Below are positions 54,782-63,160 of a stretch of 64,000 bases of DNA, piece after piece; within the stretch, counting starts at the first letter, position 1; each line of letters opens with the position of its first letter. The translations under genes were made by a program, and so were the position numbers. The notes beneath the pieces are model-generated. The model was not told where the DNA came from. It saw only the letters and a program-made list of their open reading frames with translations, and did not search any database. This DNA is from Flagellimonas pacifica (GTDB lineage: Bacteria > Bacteroidota > Bacteroidia > Flavobacteriales > Flavobacteriaceae). Where the stretch lies: positions 804,937-868,936 of the forward strand of contig NZ_OBEH01000002.1 of NCBI RefSeq assembly GCF_900215465.1. Reading direction: 5' to 3'.

Positions 54782-54973
54782 ATGAAAAAATTAGCAAATC
54801 TTACGGGAGTCAAACTGCTTTCTAAAGCAGCTCAAAAAACAATTAATGGAGGAGGTTGCAATCCCTGTGCGGGAAAACCTCAAGGAGCAAAATGTTATGT
54901 TGGCTGTGATCCAGGCAACGTTGGTAGATGCGACATACTTGGCGGTGGGCCGCCATTCTGTGCTGCATTTTAA
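54782..54973 (+). CDS. Double-glycine leader peptide, six cysteines (peptide 1)
   Basis: A 63-residue peptide. The leader MKKLANLTGVKLLSKAAQKT ends INGG (Gly23-Gly24), the pattern of Bacteroidota double-glycine bacteriocin- or pheromone-like precursors processed by C39 peptidase transporters. The core of ~39 residues has six cysteines (26, 29, 38, 42, 50, 60) and is Gly/Pro-rich, suiting three disulfides or other modification. The ATG is 27 bases after repeat copy 1. No transporter or immunity gene is adjacent. Function unknown. Confidence 0.75.
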   Translation: MKKLANLTGVKLLSKAAQKTINGGGCNPCAGKPQGAKCYVGCDPGNVGRCDILGGGPPFCAAF

Positions 54974-55037
54974 TAACCCTTGAGAGGCTGTCTTACACTA
55001 TATAAATAAATTGTGCATGACTTCTATCTGGTAATGT

Positions 55038-55072
55038 GGACATAAACCTTGAGTGTCCTTAAAGTTTCAGGG
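55038..55072 (+). repeat. 35-bp direct repeat, copy 2
   Basis: Same element as at 54720-54754, lying 32 bases upstream of the second peptide's ATG. In one frame it again encodes DINLECP followed by a stop, like the end of the C39-like stub, so it may be the trace of a duplicated gene end. Confidence 0.85.
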
Positions 55073-55104
55073 TTATTTATATCATATTTCTAAAAAAGTC
55101 AAAA

Positions 55105-55287
55105 ATGAAAAAATTAATGAATCTTGATGGGATCAAAACCCTCAACAAAAAAGAACAGCAAAATATTCTTGGAGGTTCAGACAAATGTCAGCAACTATTT
55201 ATCTCTGCCAATTGTTGTCATCCTTGGTGGACAACCGTATGCGGTTTTCCTGGTGGTGGTTGTTCCAATGGTGTTTGTTATCTCTAA
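55105..55287 (+). CDS. Double-glycine leader peptide, six cysteines (peptide 2)
   Basis: A 60-residue paralogue of peptide 1. The leader MKKLMNLDGIKTLNKKEQQN ends ILGG (Gly23-Gly24), aligning residue for residue with peptide 1. The core of 36 residues has six cysteines (28, 37, 38, 46, 53, 58) including a Cys-Cys pair, with a different spacing from peptide 1. It ends CSNGVCYL. A 15-bp hairpin follows the stop. The shared leader but diverged core suggests diversification after duplication. Confidence 0.75.
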   Translation: MKKLMNLDGIKTLNKKEQQNILGGSDKCQQLFISANCCHPWWTTVCGFPGGGCSNGVCYL

Positions 55288-55302
55288 CAAAAAGTATTAA
55301 CC

Positions 55303-55338
55303 AATAGTAATGACCTCTATTCTGAGGTCATTACTATT
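55303..55338. terminator. Perfect hairpin after the peptide genes
   Basis: AATAGTAATGACCTC / GAGGTCATTACTATT, a 15-bp stem with loop TATTCT. There is no strong T-run after either arm, so it is only a possible terminator, or processing site, between the convergent peptide gene and the acylase. Confidence 0.5.
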
Positions 55339-55409
55339 CCATATACCATTAAATCAGAATAATTCTACTTTTACGTTAGTCTTAGCAACGGTTAAGCAAA
55401 CTCTGAATA

Positions 55410-57806
55410 TCAATCATGTGCTTTAAATATGAGCAAAGATTCACTGTTTTCCATTATTTCCTCTTTGTTCATCATCATTTTACGAAACTTTCCATTTACA
55501 AAAAGCTCTGCTTGGTCTTCATAATGTTTACTGAAAGGATTGCCAGATTGTCCAGTGGGGAGAATACTAATACTGTTCTCAACATCTGAAAAATCTATGA
55601 TGCGTCTGGTAGAAGGTCCGGAATTTACTTTGTAAAGACCTGTACTATCGTATGGGAATGCCATATTATTGATGACCTCCCTACTCCCTGGCACAGGATA
55701 TGGGCCAACATTAAAAAACTTTCGTAGCATTTCTACTTGACCTATGGGATGGCCATGTTCCAAGGTATGCACTTTCTCCCAAGTCCATTCGCTTGGATTC
55801 TTACCAAAATCGCTGACCAATGAGTTCCATGCATCAGCAAATGATTTTAGAACAATCTCATTTCGTGTTTCTATCTTATCTTTCGTAAGTATATTATCCC
55901 ACCATTTGCCCACATTCATTTTAGCACCCCAGGCAATATGTCTTTTGAGCAAGTGTGTTCCCATAAATTGGTTGAATTGCTCCTTGCCCAATTCATCTTC
56001 AAAAGTGTTTTTGAGCACAAAATACTCGCACCTGTGATAAAGCGTGGGACTAACATTATCCAAAGTATAGTTTCCATCCCAGTTTTTTAATGCATCAATC
56101 TGAATCAATTGTTCTTCTGACAATTGAGAAACATCCAAAAGCCTTATCAGTTCTGTTATTAGTACTGGATTAATGGACGAAGTGGCATCCAGTATCATTT
56201 CCGAAACAGATTCCCTGTCCCAATCATTTTTGGCATCCAACAGGCCCACAATTCTCCTTGCCCTATTTTCAGGTAAATAATACCCTGGGTACAACATTCC
56301 AGAAATAGAATCGGGTTGGTTGTTTGCAGAATACACATAATTCCATGGAGGATTAATAGCACTGGGGTTTTCTGAAAAATCCAAATAGCGTAAGGGCTCC
56401 TCTCTTCCTGTTTTTCCATTAAGGACAAACTTGGTAGAGATACTATCTGGCATCTGATATAGTTTGGCAGCTGCCCACCAGGCAACATTTCCAGCAGCAT
56501 CACCATACATGACATTTAACCCTGGAGCGTGAATCTTTGGTAAAGCATGCTCAAACTGCCTCAGGTTTTTTGCTTGACTGATTCCGTAAAGAGCATCCAT
56601 AACCTCGTTTTTAGGTTTGGTATAGACCCAAGACATGGCAATGGGCTCTTTGGTAGTAATTTGTTTGGCAATATTGTTGAGTACAGGACCGTGTCTTGTT
56701 TTTTTATAGGTAAAAGAAACGGCTTCTGCATCTTTAACTTTAATCTCTTTGTTGACATATACGTAATCCTCAAAACCATGTTCTGTGGCATACTTTGTAC
56801 TATCAGCAGGATTTGTTTCTTCCAGATAAAAATCTATATCGTCATTCTCAAACATCGTCAGGCCATAAGCCAAATTCCTATCGTGCGCAAGAACAGGAAA
56901 GGGAACTCCGGCAAAATGATATCCGTATTTTTCATAATTGGGAGTACTTATGTGGGCTTCATACCATACAGAAGGTTGCGCAAACCCAATATGTGGGTCA
57001 TTAGCCAAGATAACCTTACCACTTTTTGTCTTTTCGGGTGCAATTACCCAACTGTTGCTCCCTTCAAACTGAGGGACTGGGAGTTTATCCAACGCTTTGG
57101 TGACACTTGCTGTAATATCCGTTCCAATAGAATCAGCTTCAACATTCTTGTAGTTTTTAATCCAAACTGTTGAAGTATCCGAATGGATGGGAAACTCTCT
57201 TACATATTCCTCTCCAAGTTGATTCTTAATATTTGTTAGGAGTGGATCCGTTTTATGTGCCATTGCAAAACTGAATGCCATATAACCAATTGCATTATAA
57301 CTATCCTTAAGTGAAAAGGGTTCTTTTTTTAAACCCGTAAGATAGAACTCAATGGGTGTTGGGCCTTTTTCTATGAATTCATTGATTCCATCCAGATAAG
57401 CATTGGACAATTTCACCATTTCACTGTCCATATTCAATTCGGAAATGGTCTTTGAAGTATAATCATCTATACCCAGTGAAAGAAAGAATTTATCGGTTTC
57501 CAACAGATCTTTTCCAAAAACTTCTGAAAGTCTTCCGGTAGCAACCCTCCTTAGCAATTCCATTTGCCAAAGACGATCCTGGGCGTGAATATACCCTAAC
57601 GCGCGAAAAGCATCTGATTTATTCTGGGCATAAATATGTGGAACTCCATAAGTATCGTAAAAAACATTGACCTCACTTTCTAGTTTGGGCAGCATTTTTT
57701 TTCCTTCGTAATCTGGTTTAAGACTATTGAAAAATATTATGGAACCAATACATATAATGAACAACAGGCCGGTAAGTACTATAAGTACTTTCTTTAACTT
57801 CTTCAC
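55410..57806 (-). CDS. Penicillin acylase (Ntn-hydrolase) family protein
   Basis: A 798-residue exported Ntn-hydrolase, read from GTG, with an N-terminal hydrophobic segment (VLIVLTGLLFIICIGSIIFF). These proteins self-cleave in front of a Ser that becomes the nucleophile; the expected site is in EGSNSW, Ser near residue 249, followed by NDPHIGF. The oxyanion Asn lies in the YSANNQPD segment near residue 490. Family members hydrolyse acyl-homoserine lactones, penicillins or other N-acyl compounds, so the natural substrate is open. Downstream of it on the same strand nothing is linked. Confidence 0.93.
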   Translation of the reverse strand: MKKLKKVLIVLTGLLFIICIGSIIFFNSLKPDYEGKKMLPKLESEVNVFYDTYGVPHIYAQNKSDAFRALGYIHAQDRLWQMELLRRVATGRLSEVFGKDLLETDKFFLSLGIDDYTSKTISELNMDSEMVKLSNAYLDGINEFIEKGPTPIEFYLTGLKKEPFSLKDSYNAIGYMAFSFAMAHKTDPLLTNIKNQLGEEYVREFPIHSDTSTVWIKNYKNVEADSIGTDITASVTKALDKLPVPQFEGSNSWVIAPEKTKSGKVILANDPHIGFAQPSVWYEAHISTPNYEKYGYHFAGVPFPVLAHDRNLAYGLTMFENDDIDFYLEETNPADSTKYATEHGFEDYVYVNKEIKVKDAEAVSFTYKKTRHGPVLNNIAKQITTKEPIAMSWVYTKPKNEVMDALYGISQAKNLRQFEHALPKIHAPGLNVMYGDAAGNVAWWAAAKLYQMPDSISTKFVLNGKTGREEPLRYLDFSENPSAINPPWNYVYSANNQPDSISGMLYPGYYLPENRARRIVGLLDAKNDWDRESVSEMILDATSSINPVLITELIRLLDVSQLSEEQLIQIDALKNWDGNYTLDNVSPTLYHRCEYFVLKNTFEDELGKEQFNQFMGTHLLKRHIAWGAKMNVGKWWDNILTKDKIETRNEIVLKSFADAWNSLVSDFGKNPSEWTWEKVHTLEHGHPIGQVEMLRKFFNVGPYPVPGSREVINNMAFPYDSTGLYKVNSGPSTRRIIDFSDVENSISILPTGQSGNPFSKHYEDQAELFVNGKFRKMMMNKEEIMENSESLLIFKAHD

Positions 57807-57885
57807 GGGGTCTTTGGTTAAGTTAATTAGCTGAACTAAGTTAACTATTTTTCCAAGAAAGGAAAATTACTTGAAGAAAGTAGCG

Positions 57886-59865
57886 CTATTTATTCATGGA
57901 AAGATGATATTCTTCCAATCCAGATTTAAGCCATTCTTCATAAACATCGATGTCTACATATTGAACGGCATCATTTAGAATTTCCATGTTTGGTGAAAGA
58001 AGTACATAATAAGGTTGTGAAGCGGCATTAAAGTTAATAGTTTGGAAAGTGCCCCATTTTTGTCCGATGGTTTCAATAGCCTTTATTCTACCAGAATCAT
58101 ATTGGAAGTTGAATTTTTCAGAATCGGGAAGTTCCTTTCTGTCATCTACATATAAAGAAATAAGGACATATTCATCCTTAAGTAATGCATAGATTTTTGG
58201 GTCGCTCCAGACATTTTCCTCCATTTTCCTACAGTTAACGCAAGCCCACCCCGTAAAATCCAATAGAATGGGTTTGTTCACCTCTTGCGCATAGGCAACG
58301 CCTTCTTCAAAATCCTTAAAGCAATCCAATCCCAGTGGACAATCGCTTTCAGTTTCGGTTATGCTATAAAAATCCGGTGGAGGAAATCCACTTAACAATT
58401 TCAAACTGGTAAAGTTTAATAAGCCCAAAATCAGATAAATGCTAAAGGCTCCACTTAACAATCCAACAAGTTTTCTAGTTGAAGAAGGTTTCTGTTTTGG
58501 CCCATCATGCGGAAATCTGAAAACTCCAAAAAGATAAAGGGTGGTCAACACAAAAAGAATGATCCATATCCCCAAGAAAATCTCCCTTTTAAAAATACCC
58601 CAATTGCCCACCAAATCGGCATTGGAAAGGAATTTGAAAGCGAGTGCCAATTCCAAAAAACCCAAAACCACTTTTACGGTAGTCATCCAACCTCCGGATT
58701 TAGGCAAAGAGTTCAACCAAGTGGGAAATAATGCAAACAAAGCAAAAGGCAGAGCCAATGCAAAGCCAAAACCTACCATACCAGCCGAGAGGTTCGCGGC
58801 CACATTACCTTCGGCCAGGGTTGTGCTCCCCAACAATCCACCTAAAATAGGGCCTGTACATGAAAATGAAACAATAGCTAAGGTAAGTGCCATAAAAAAT
58901 ATGCCCAGTCCCCCTCCAACTTTAGAAGAAGCGGCATCCATTTTATTAGCCCATGAGCTAGGTAATGTCAACTCGTAGTACCCAAAAAAGGAAAAGGCAA
59001 AAAACACAAAAATGACAAAGAACAGCACATTCAACCAGATATTGGTTGCAATGGTATTCAGTATTTGTGAATCAACAGAATCAAAAACGTGGAAAGGTAA
59101 ACTCAACAAAAAGTATATGAGTACAATAAAAAATCCATACAATATGGCATTTATTATTCCTTTGGATTTTTGCTGAGACTGTTTTGTAAAAAAAGATACG
59201 GTAAGGGGAATCATTGGAAAAACACAAGGAGTCAATAGCGCAATCAACCCTCCCAAAAATCCCAATCCAAAAATCATCCACAGATTGGATTTGTCCTTGG
59301 CACCTTCTAACTCCCCTTGGTTTAGAAGCTCTTTGTTCTTTAAATCCAGTTTTAATGCCCCACTTAAAATCTTGCTGCGTTCATCCAATTTCTGTTCCGA
59401 TGCAACAAAAGCATTGCCATCCAAAGAAATTTGAAACAACTCATCTTTTGGAATACACACTTCTTTGCAAATCTGATAGAACAGGTTCACCGAAATCTGT
59501 TTGATATCAGGTTTTAGCAGTTTTATGCGCTGGGTAAAAATTGCTTCTTTTTTAAAGAAGGTCTCTTCAACCTCAAAGATATCGCTGTATTCCTTTATGG
59601 TTTCACTTTCTTCCGTTTTGCCAATCAGTTCATAGTCTTCACCTACCTTTTCAAAAGTAAACTCGCTTGGTAAAGAACCTCCTTCTGCGGTATATTGGGA
59701 GTATACGTGCCACCCTTCATGAATCTTTCCTTTAAAAACAAGCTCATACTCGATTTCTGATATTTTTTTTACCTCATGACTCCATAAAGCAGGGTCCTTT
59801 TCAGATTGACCTTGCAAAGTCACAGTGAACAAAAAAGTTCCTAAGAGTAGTAACAAATATCTCAT
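57886..59865 (-). CDS. DsbD-type protein-disulfide reductase
   Basis: A 659-residue transmembrane reductase that passes electrons from cytoplasmic thioredoxin to periplasmic proteins. After a signal peptide comes an alpha domain with CKEVCIP near residue 140. The middle has eight transmembrane helices with LTPCVFPMIPL and SFSCTGPILGG, the reactive Cys pair. The C-terminal thioredoxin-like domain has CVNC in WACVNCRKME near 543. The ATG overlaps tilS by four bases, so they are coupled. Confidence 0.93.
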   Translation of the reverse strand: MRYLLLLLGTFLFTVTLQGQSEKDPALWSHEVKKISEIEYELVFKGKIHEGWHVYSQYTAEGGSLPSEFTFEKVGEDYELIGKTEESETIKEYSDIFEVEETFFKKEAIFTQRIKLLKPDIKQISVNLFYQICKEVCIPKDELFQISLDGNAFVASEQKLDERSKILSGALKLDLKNKELLNQGELEGAKDKSNLWMIFGLGFLGGLIALLTPCVFPMIPLTVSFFTKQSQQKSKGIINAILYGFFIVLIYFLLSLPFHVFDSVDSQILNTIATNIWLNVLFFVIFVFFAFSFFGYYELTLPSSWANKMDAASSKVGGGLGIFFMALTLAIVSFSCTGPILGGLLGSTTLAEGNVAANLSAGMVGFGFALALPFALFALFPTWLNSLPKSGGWMTTVKVVLGFLELALAFKFLSNADLVGNWGIFKREIFLGIWIILFVLTTLYLFGVFRFPHDGPKQKPSSTRKLVGLLSGAFSIYLILGLLNFTSLKLLSGFPPPDFYSITETESDCPLGLDCFKDFEEGVAYAQEVNKPILLDFTGWACVNCRKMEENVWSDPKIYALLKDEYVLISLYVDDRKELPDSEKFNFQYDSGRIKAIETIGQKWGTFQTINFNAASQPYYVLLSPNMEILNDAVQYVDIDVYEEWLKSGLEEYHLSMNK

Positions 59866-61169
59866 ACAGATAGTGTGATTTTTAAAATGGTTTTGGTTGA
59901 ATCATCAACTTTAAAGCGTTCATCCAATCTCTTACCTATTACCCAGACAATATTGTTGCCCGAACATAACAACCATTGTTTTTCCTTTGATAAAACGTCC
60001 ATTTTTTCGTCCTTGAAAAACTTGGAAATCTTTTTCTTCCCTTGCATTCCAAAAGGATAAAAATAGTCGCCTTTTTCCCAATTCCTTAATATTAACGGAT
60101 AGTTTAACTTTTCCTTATCCAAAAAGATGGTGTTTTTTGACGTTTCACCTATGGTTTTCACTTCATCCATCTTCAAGGGAACAGGGGTTTCAACATTGCA
60201 TTTTTTTTCTGAAACAAAGTAGGTTTCCTTATTATCAAGTTCCATCTTGGACAAAATCAAATACTCCCTGTCTTTCAACAACCTATGTGTTTTTGAATGC
60301 ACTTCCTTTCCACTCATAGCTGTTAAAAGTTGTTTAACATCACCCCACTCAGTAAAACCATATGTATTAAAAAGCTGGTACAAATAGGCTTCCACTGGTT
60401 GTAATTCCCGCAAACGTTCAATATTTATCTCAAACCTATCCCCTTCTCTCTTGAATAAGCTCTTTTTAAGCGCTTCAATATGCTGTTCAACAATTGCACT
60501 TGTTTGATGTAAATATGTCTGAGTTTGTTTGAAATTTTCCAAAAAAGTAGGATGGAGTTCCTTCAGTTGCGGAACAATTTCCAATCGGATTTTATTACGG
60601 AGGTATTTATTATCCTGGTTACTACTGTCATCCCGCCATTTAATTTTTTCCTTTTGTGCATAGTCCAGAATCTCATTTCTGGAGAAGTTCAAAAGTAGAC
60701 GTATCACTTTATCATTTTGAGCAGGGATTCCGGAGAGACCATCCAGTCCTGTGCCTCTTGAAAGGTTTATCAGAAAAGTTTCCAAATTATCATCTGTATG
60801 ATGGGCAGTCAATATATAATCAAAACCTTTATCGTCCATTAGTTCATTAAACCAATGATAGCGAAGTTTCCTTGCCACCATTTGTACAGAACCTTTGCCA
60901 AGCTGAACCTGTTCTTGAGTGTTAAATGGCTTTACTTCAACTTCTGTTTTAAGTTCGTCAGCAAGGTTGCGGACAAATAGTTCATCCCCATCACTTTCTT
61001 CTCCCCTTAAATTAAAGTTGCAATGAGCCAATGTAACATCCAAATCAGACCATACTGATAAATGGGCAAGAACAACACTATCCAATCCACCGCTGCAAGC
61101 CAGCAACAATCGCTTTCCCATTAAGAAGGAAAAGTTGTTTTGAATATGTGTTTTGAAGCGTTCCAACAT
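59862..61169 (-). CDS. tilS: tRNA(Ile)-lysidine synthetase
   Basis: Attaches lysine to C34 of tRNA-Ile(CAU) so that it reads AUA. The PP-loop SGGLDS is at residues 26-31; LTAHHTDDNLETF near 115 and GLDGLSGIP near 145 are family features. The 435-residue length includes the C-terminal substrate-recognition domain, with KISKFFKDEKMD near 375. The ATG is at 61169. Confidence 0.95.
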   Translation of the reverse strand: MLERFKTHIQNNFSFLMGKRLLLACSGGLDSVVLAHLSVWSDLDVTLAHCNFNLRGEESDGDELFVRNLADELKTEVEVKPFNTQEQVQLGKGSVQMVARKLRYHWFNELMDDKGFDYILTAHHTDDNLETFLINLSRGTGLDGLSGIPAQNDKVIRLLLNFSRNEILDYAQKEKIKWRDDSSNQDNKYLRNKIRLEIVPQLKELHPTFLENFKQTQTYLHQTSAIVEQHIEALKKSLFKREGDRFEINIERLRELQPVEAYLYQLFNTYGFTEWGDVKQLLTAMSGKEVHSKTHRLLKDREYLILSKMELDNKETYFVSEKKCNVETPVPLKMDEVKTIGETSKNTIFLDKEKLNYPLILRNWEKGDYFYPFGMQGKKKISKFFKDEKMDVLSKEKQWLLCSGNNIVWVIGKRLDERFKVDDSTKTILKITLSV

Positions 61170-61190
61170 GTTGCAAAGTAACGATAAACA

Positions 61191-62492
61191 TTAGGTCCCT
61201 TCCAAAACGCTGCGCATAGCTTTTGCTTTGAGCAGACATTCTTGGTATTCTTTTTCAGGGTCCGATTTTGCCGTTATGGCCCCTCCCACGGAAAAAGAAA
61301 CATACTTTTTGGTAGCGTTATACAAAATACTGCGAATTACCACATTAAAATCAAAATTCCCTGAGGGGTCAAAATATCCCACTGCCCCACTGTAGAGTCC
61401 TCTCTTGGTTTCTTCAAGTTCTTCAATAATCTTCATGGCAGAGATTTTTGGAGCGCCTGTCATACTTCCCATGGGAAAAGTTTCCTTTATAATCTCTACT
61501 GGATTTTTATCCTTTGAAACTTTTGAAACTACGGTCGAAATCATTTGGTGAACCTGTTCAAACGTATACACTGCGCACAGTTCCTCAACTTCAACGCTTC
61601 CTTTTAGCGCGCTTTTGGAAAGATCATTCCTAACCAAATCGGTAATCATTATGTTTTCTGCTCTTTCCTTTTCATCATTTTCCAATCTCAATTTGTTCGC
61701 TTCATCTTCAGCAGTGGTTATCCCCCTGGGAGCTGTACCTTTTATTGGTTGAGAAATGACTGTTTGACCTAGTTTTTTTAAATAGCGTTCTGGCGAAGCA
61801 CACATTAAATATCTATCATCCAATCTCAGAAAGGTAGCAAACGGAGGTTTTGAAATTTCATTTAGATTCTTATACGTTTCCAAAGGGTTTATCTCAGTAT
61901 CCTCAGCATAAAACTCCTGACAAAAATTGGCCTCATAAATATCTCCTCGGTGAATATGTTCCAAAAATGTATTGGCTTTTTCAAAATAAGCATCTTTGTG
62001 AATACGTAATTTTATACGAACGGATTGATGTAACTTTGATTTCTCCTCTTCTAATTCTACAATCTTACATATTTTGGCAAAATCTTTCTCTATCTCGTGA
62101 GCAACATCTTCCAAATATAAAAAGTTGATTTCCTGACCTTTAATGGTAATTATCTTATCTGGTCGAAAAAAATGAACCTCAGGGAAACCAAGGCCATCAT
62201 AATTGTTGGAATTCAAATTTTCCAATTCATTTTTCAAATCATAACTAAGGTATCCAAAGAGCCAATCTTGTTTTTTATCGATAAAAAAATCCAATTCGTC
62301 GATGTTTTGGGCTCTAAAACTGGACTTATCGGTCTGTCCGGATATTGCTAAAATTGCATCAAAGGAACCATACAAGTCAACATGCCCATTACTGTCTAAC
62401 CAAACAATTTTGTGGTTTGGTTTTGACCACTCCAACAAAGCTTTTTTGAACTTTTGGATAGATTGTACAACAAAAGATTGGTGCTTGCGCAA
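61191..62492 (-). CDS. pabB: Anthranilate/aminodeoxychorismate synthase component I (PabB-like)
   Basis: Chorismate-utilising enzyme of 433 residues, probably making 4-amino-4-deoxychorismate for folate. A TTG start is used since no ATG lies before the conserved domain. Typical motifs: FLRLDDRYLMCASPERYL near 235, QPIKGTAPRG near 265, ENIMITDLVRNDLSK near 287, and FPMGSMTGAPKISAMKIIEE near 345. A PabA-type amidotransferase domain is absent and none is adjacent. Anthranilate synthase is the alternative; no trp genes are near. Confidence 0.88.
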   Translation of the reverse strand: MRKHQSFVVQSIQKFKKALLEWSKPNHKIVWLDSNGHVDLYGSFDAILAISGQTDKSSFRAQNIDELDFFIDKKQDWLFGYLSYDLKNELENLNSNNYDGLGFPEVHFFRPDKIITIKGQEINFLYLEDVAHEIEKDFAKICKIVELEEEKSKLHQSVRIKLRIHKDAYFEKANTFLEHIHRGDIYEANFCQEFYAEDTEINPLETYKNLNEISKPPFATFLRLDDRYLMCASPERYLKKLGQTVISQPIKGTAPRGITTAEDEANKLRLENDEKERAENIMITDLVRNDLSKSALKGSVEVEELCAVYTFEQVHQMISTVVSKVSKDKNPVEIIKETFPMGSMTGAPKISAMKIIEELEETKRGLYSGAVGYFDPSGNFDFNVVIRSILYNATKKYVSFSVGGAITAKSDPEKEYQECLLKAKAMRSVLEGT

Positions 62493-62498
62493 TAGCTA

Positions 62499-63032
62499 TT
62501 ACTTTAATGATTGTAAAAAGGTGTCCAAAGCCTCTTGATGTTGTTGGTTCAATGAAGCATCAGTTATACCTTTTTCATCAAAATTGTCATGGAACGACGG
62601 TAAAGAGAACTCGGAAACAATCTCTGCACCAAATCTTGGCAACATGTTCTTCACAACCTCCAATGCGCCAATTCCTCCTCTTTTTCCAGGGGAAGTAGAC
62701 ATCAACAACACTTTTTTATCTTCCAAAAACTTTCGTTCAATTCTAGACAACCAATCCAACACATTTTTAAAGTAAGCAGATGGGTTTCCATTATGTTCGC
62801 TTACAGAAAGTACTACGGCCTCAACTTTTCCTATATCATCCTTTAATTCAATCAAAGAATTGGAATATCCTTTCTCTCTTTCTTCATCCTCACTGAACAT
62901 GGGAAAAGGGTATCCGGCCATGTTGAGCAATCTAATTTCATGCTCTTCCGCCAGTGATGTTGTGTATTTAACCAACTTATAATTAATAGAAGTTGATGAG
63001 TTGCTTCCCGCAAATGCTAAAATTGTTGCCAT
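62499..63032 (-). CDS. NADPH-dependent FMN reductase-like flavodoxin-fold protein
   Basis: A 177-residue flavoprotein of the NAD(P)H:FMN/azoreductase group. The phosphate-binding GSNSSTSIN near residue 9, SVSEHNGNPSAYFKNVLDWLSR near 78 and TSPGKRGGIGALEV near 112 identify the family. It probably reduces FMN or quinones. It starts at ATG 63032 and stops six bases before pabB's start, so they may form a unit. Confidence 0.9.
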   Translation of the reverse strand: MATILAFAGSNSSTSINYKLVKYTTSLAEEHEIRLLNMAGYPFPMFSEDEEREKGYSNSLIELKDDIGKVEAVVLSVSEHNGNPSAYFKNVLDWLSRIERKFLEDKKVLLMSTSPGKRGGIGALEVVKNMLPRFGAEIVSEFSLPSFHDNFDEKGITDASLNQQHQEALDTFLQSLK

Positions 63033-63096
63033 ATCGTAAAAAAATGATTGTTTGGCTAAAATACCTCAATTGCGTAATACATGCGAGTATTTTGTC

Positions 63097-63104
63097 TAAT
63101 TTTG
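63097..63104 (+). promoter_or_regulatory. Candidate -7 element before the acyltransferase-like gene
   Basis: TAATTTTG, exact TAnnTTTG, with a TTG (63070-63072) 24 bases upstream, lies 56 bases before the ATG at 63161. Confidence 0.4.
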
Positions 63105-63160
63105 CCCTGCAAAACATCCAAACTTGTTGTAAGGCAAGTATATAGGATAATTATTTGCAA

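Noticed and set aside
56547-57173. 208-residue open frame on the plus strand
   Set aside because: It is entirely antisense to the penicillin acylase gene, which has clear family motifs; a shadow frame.
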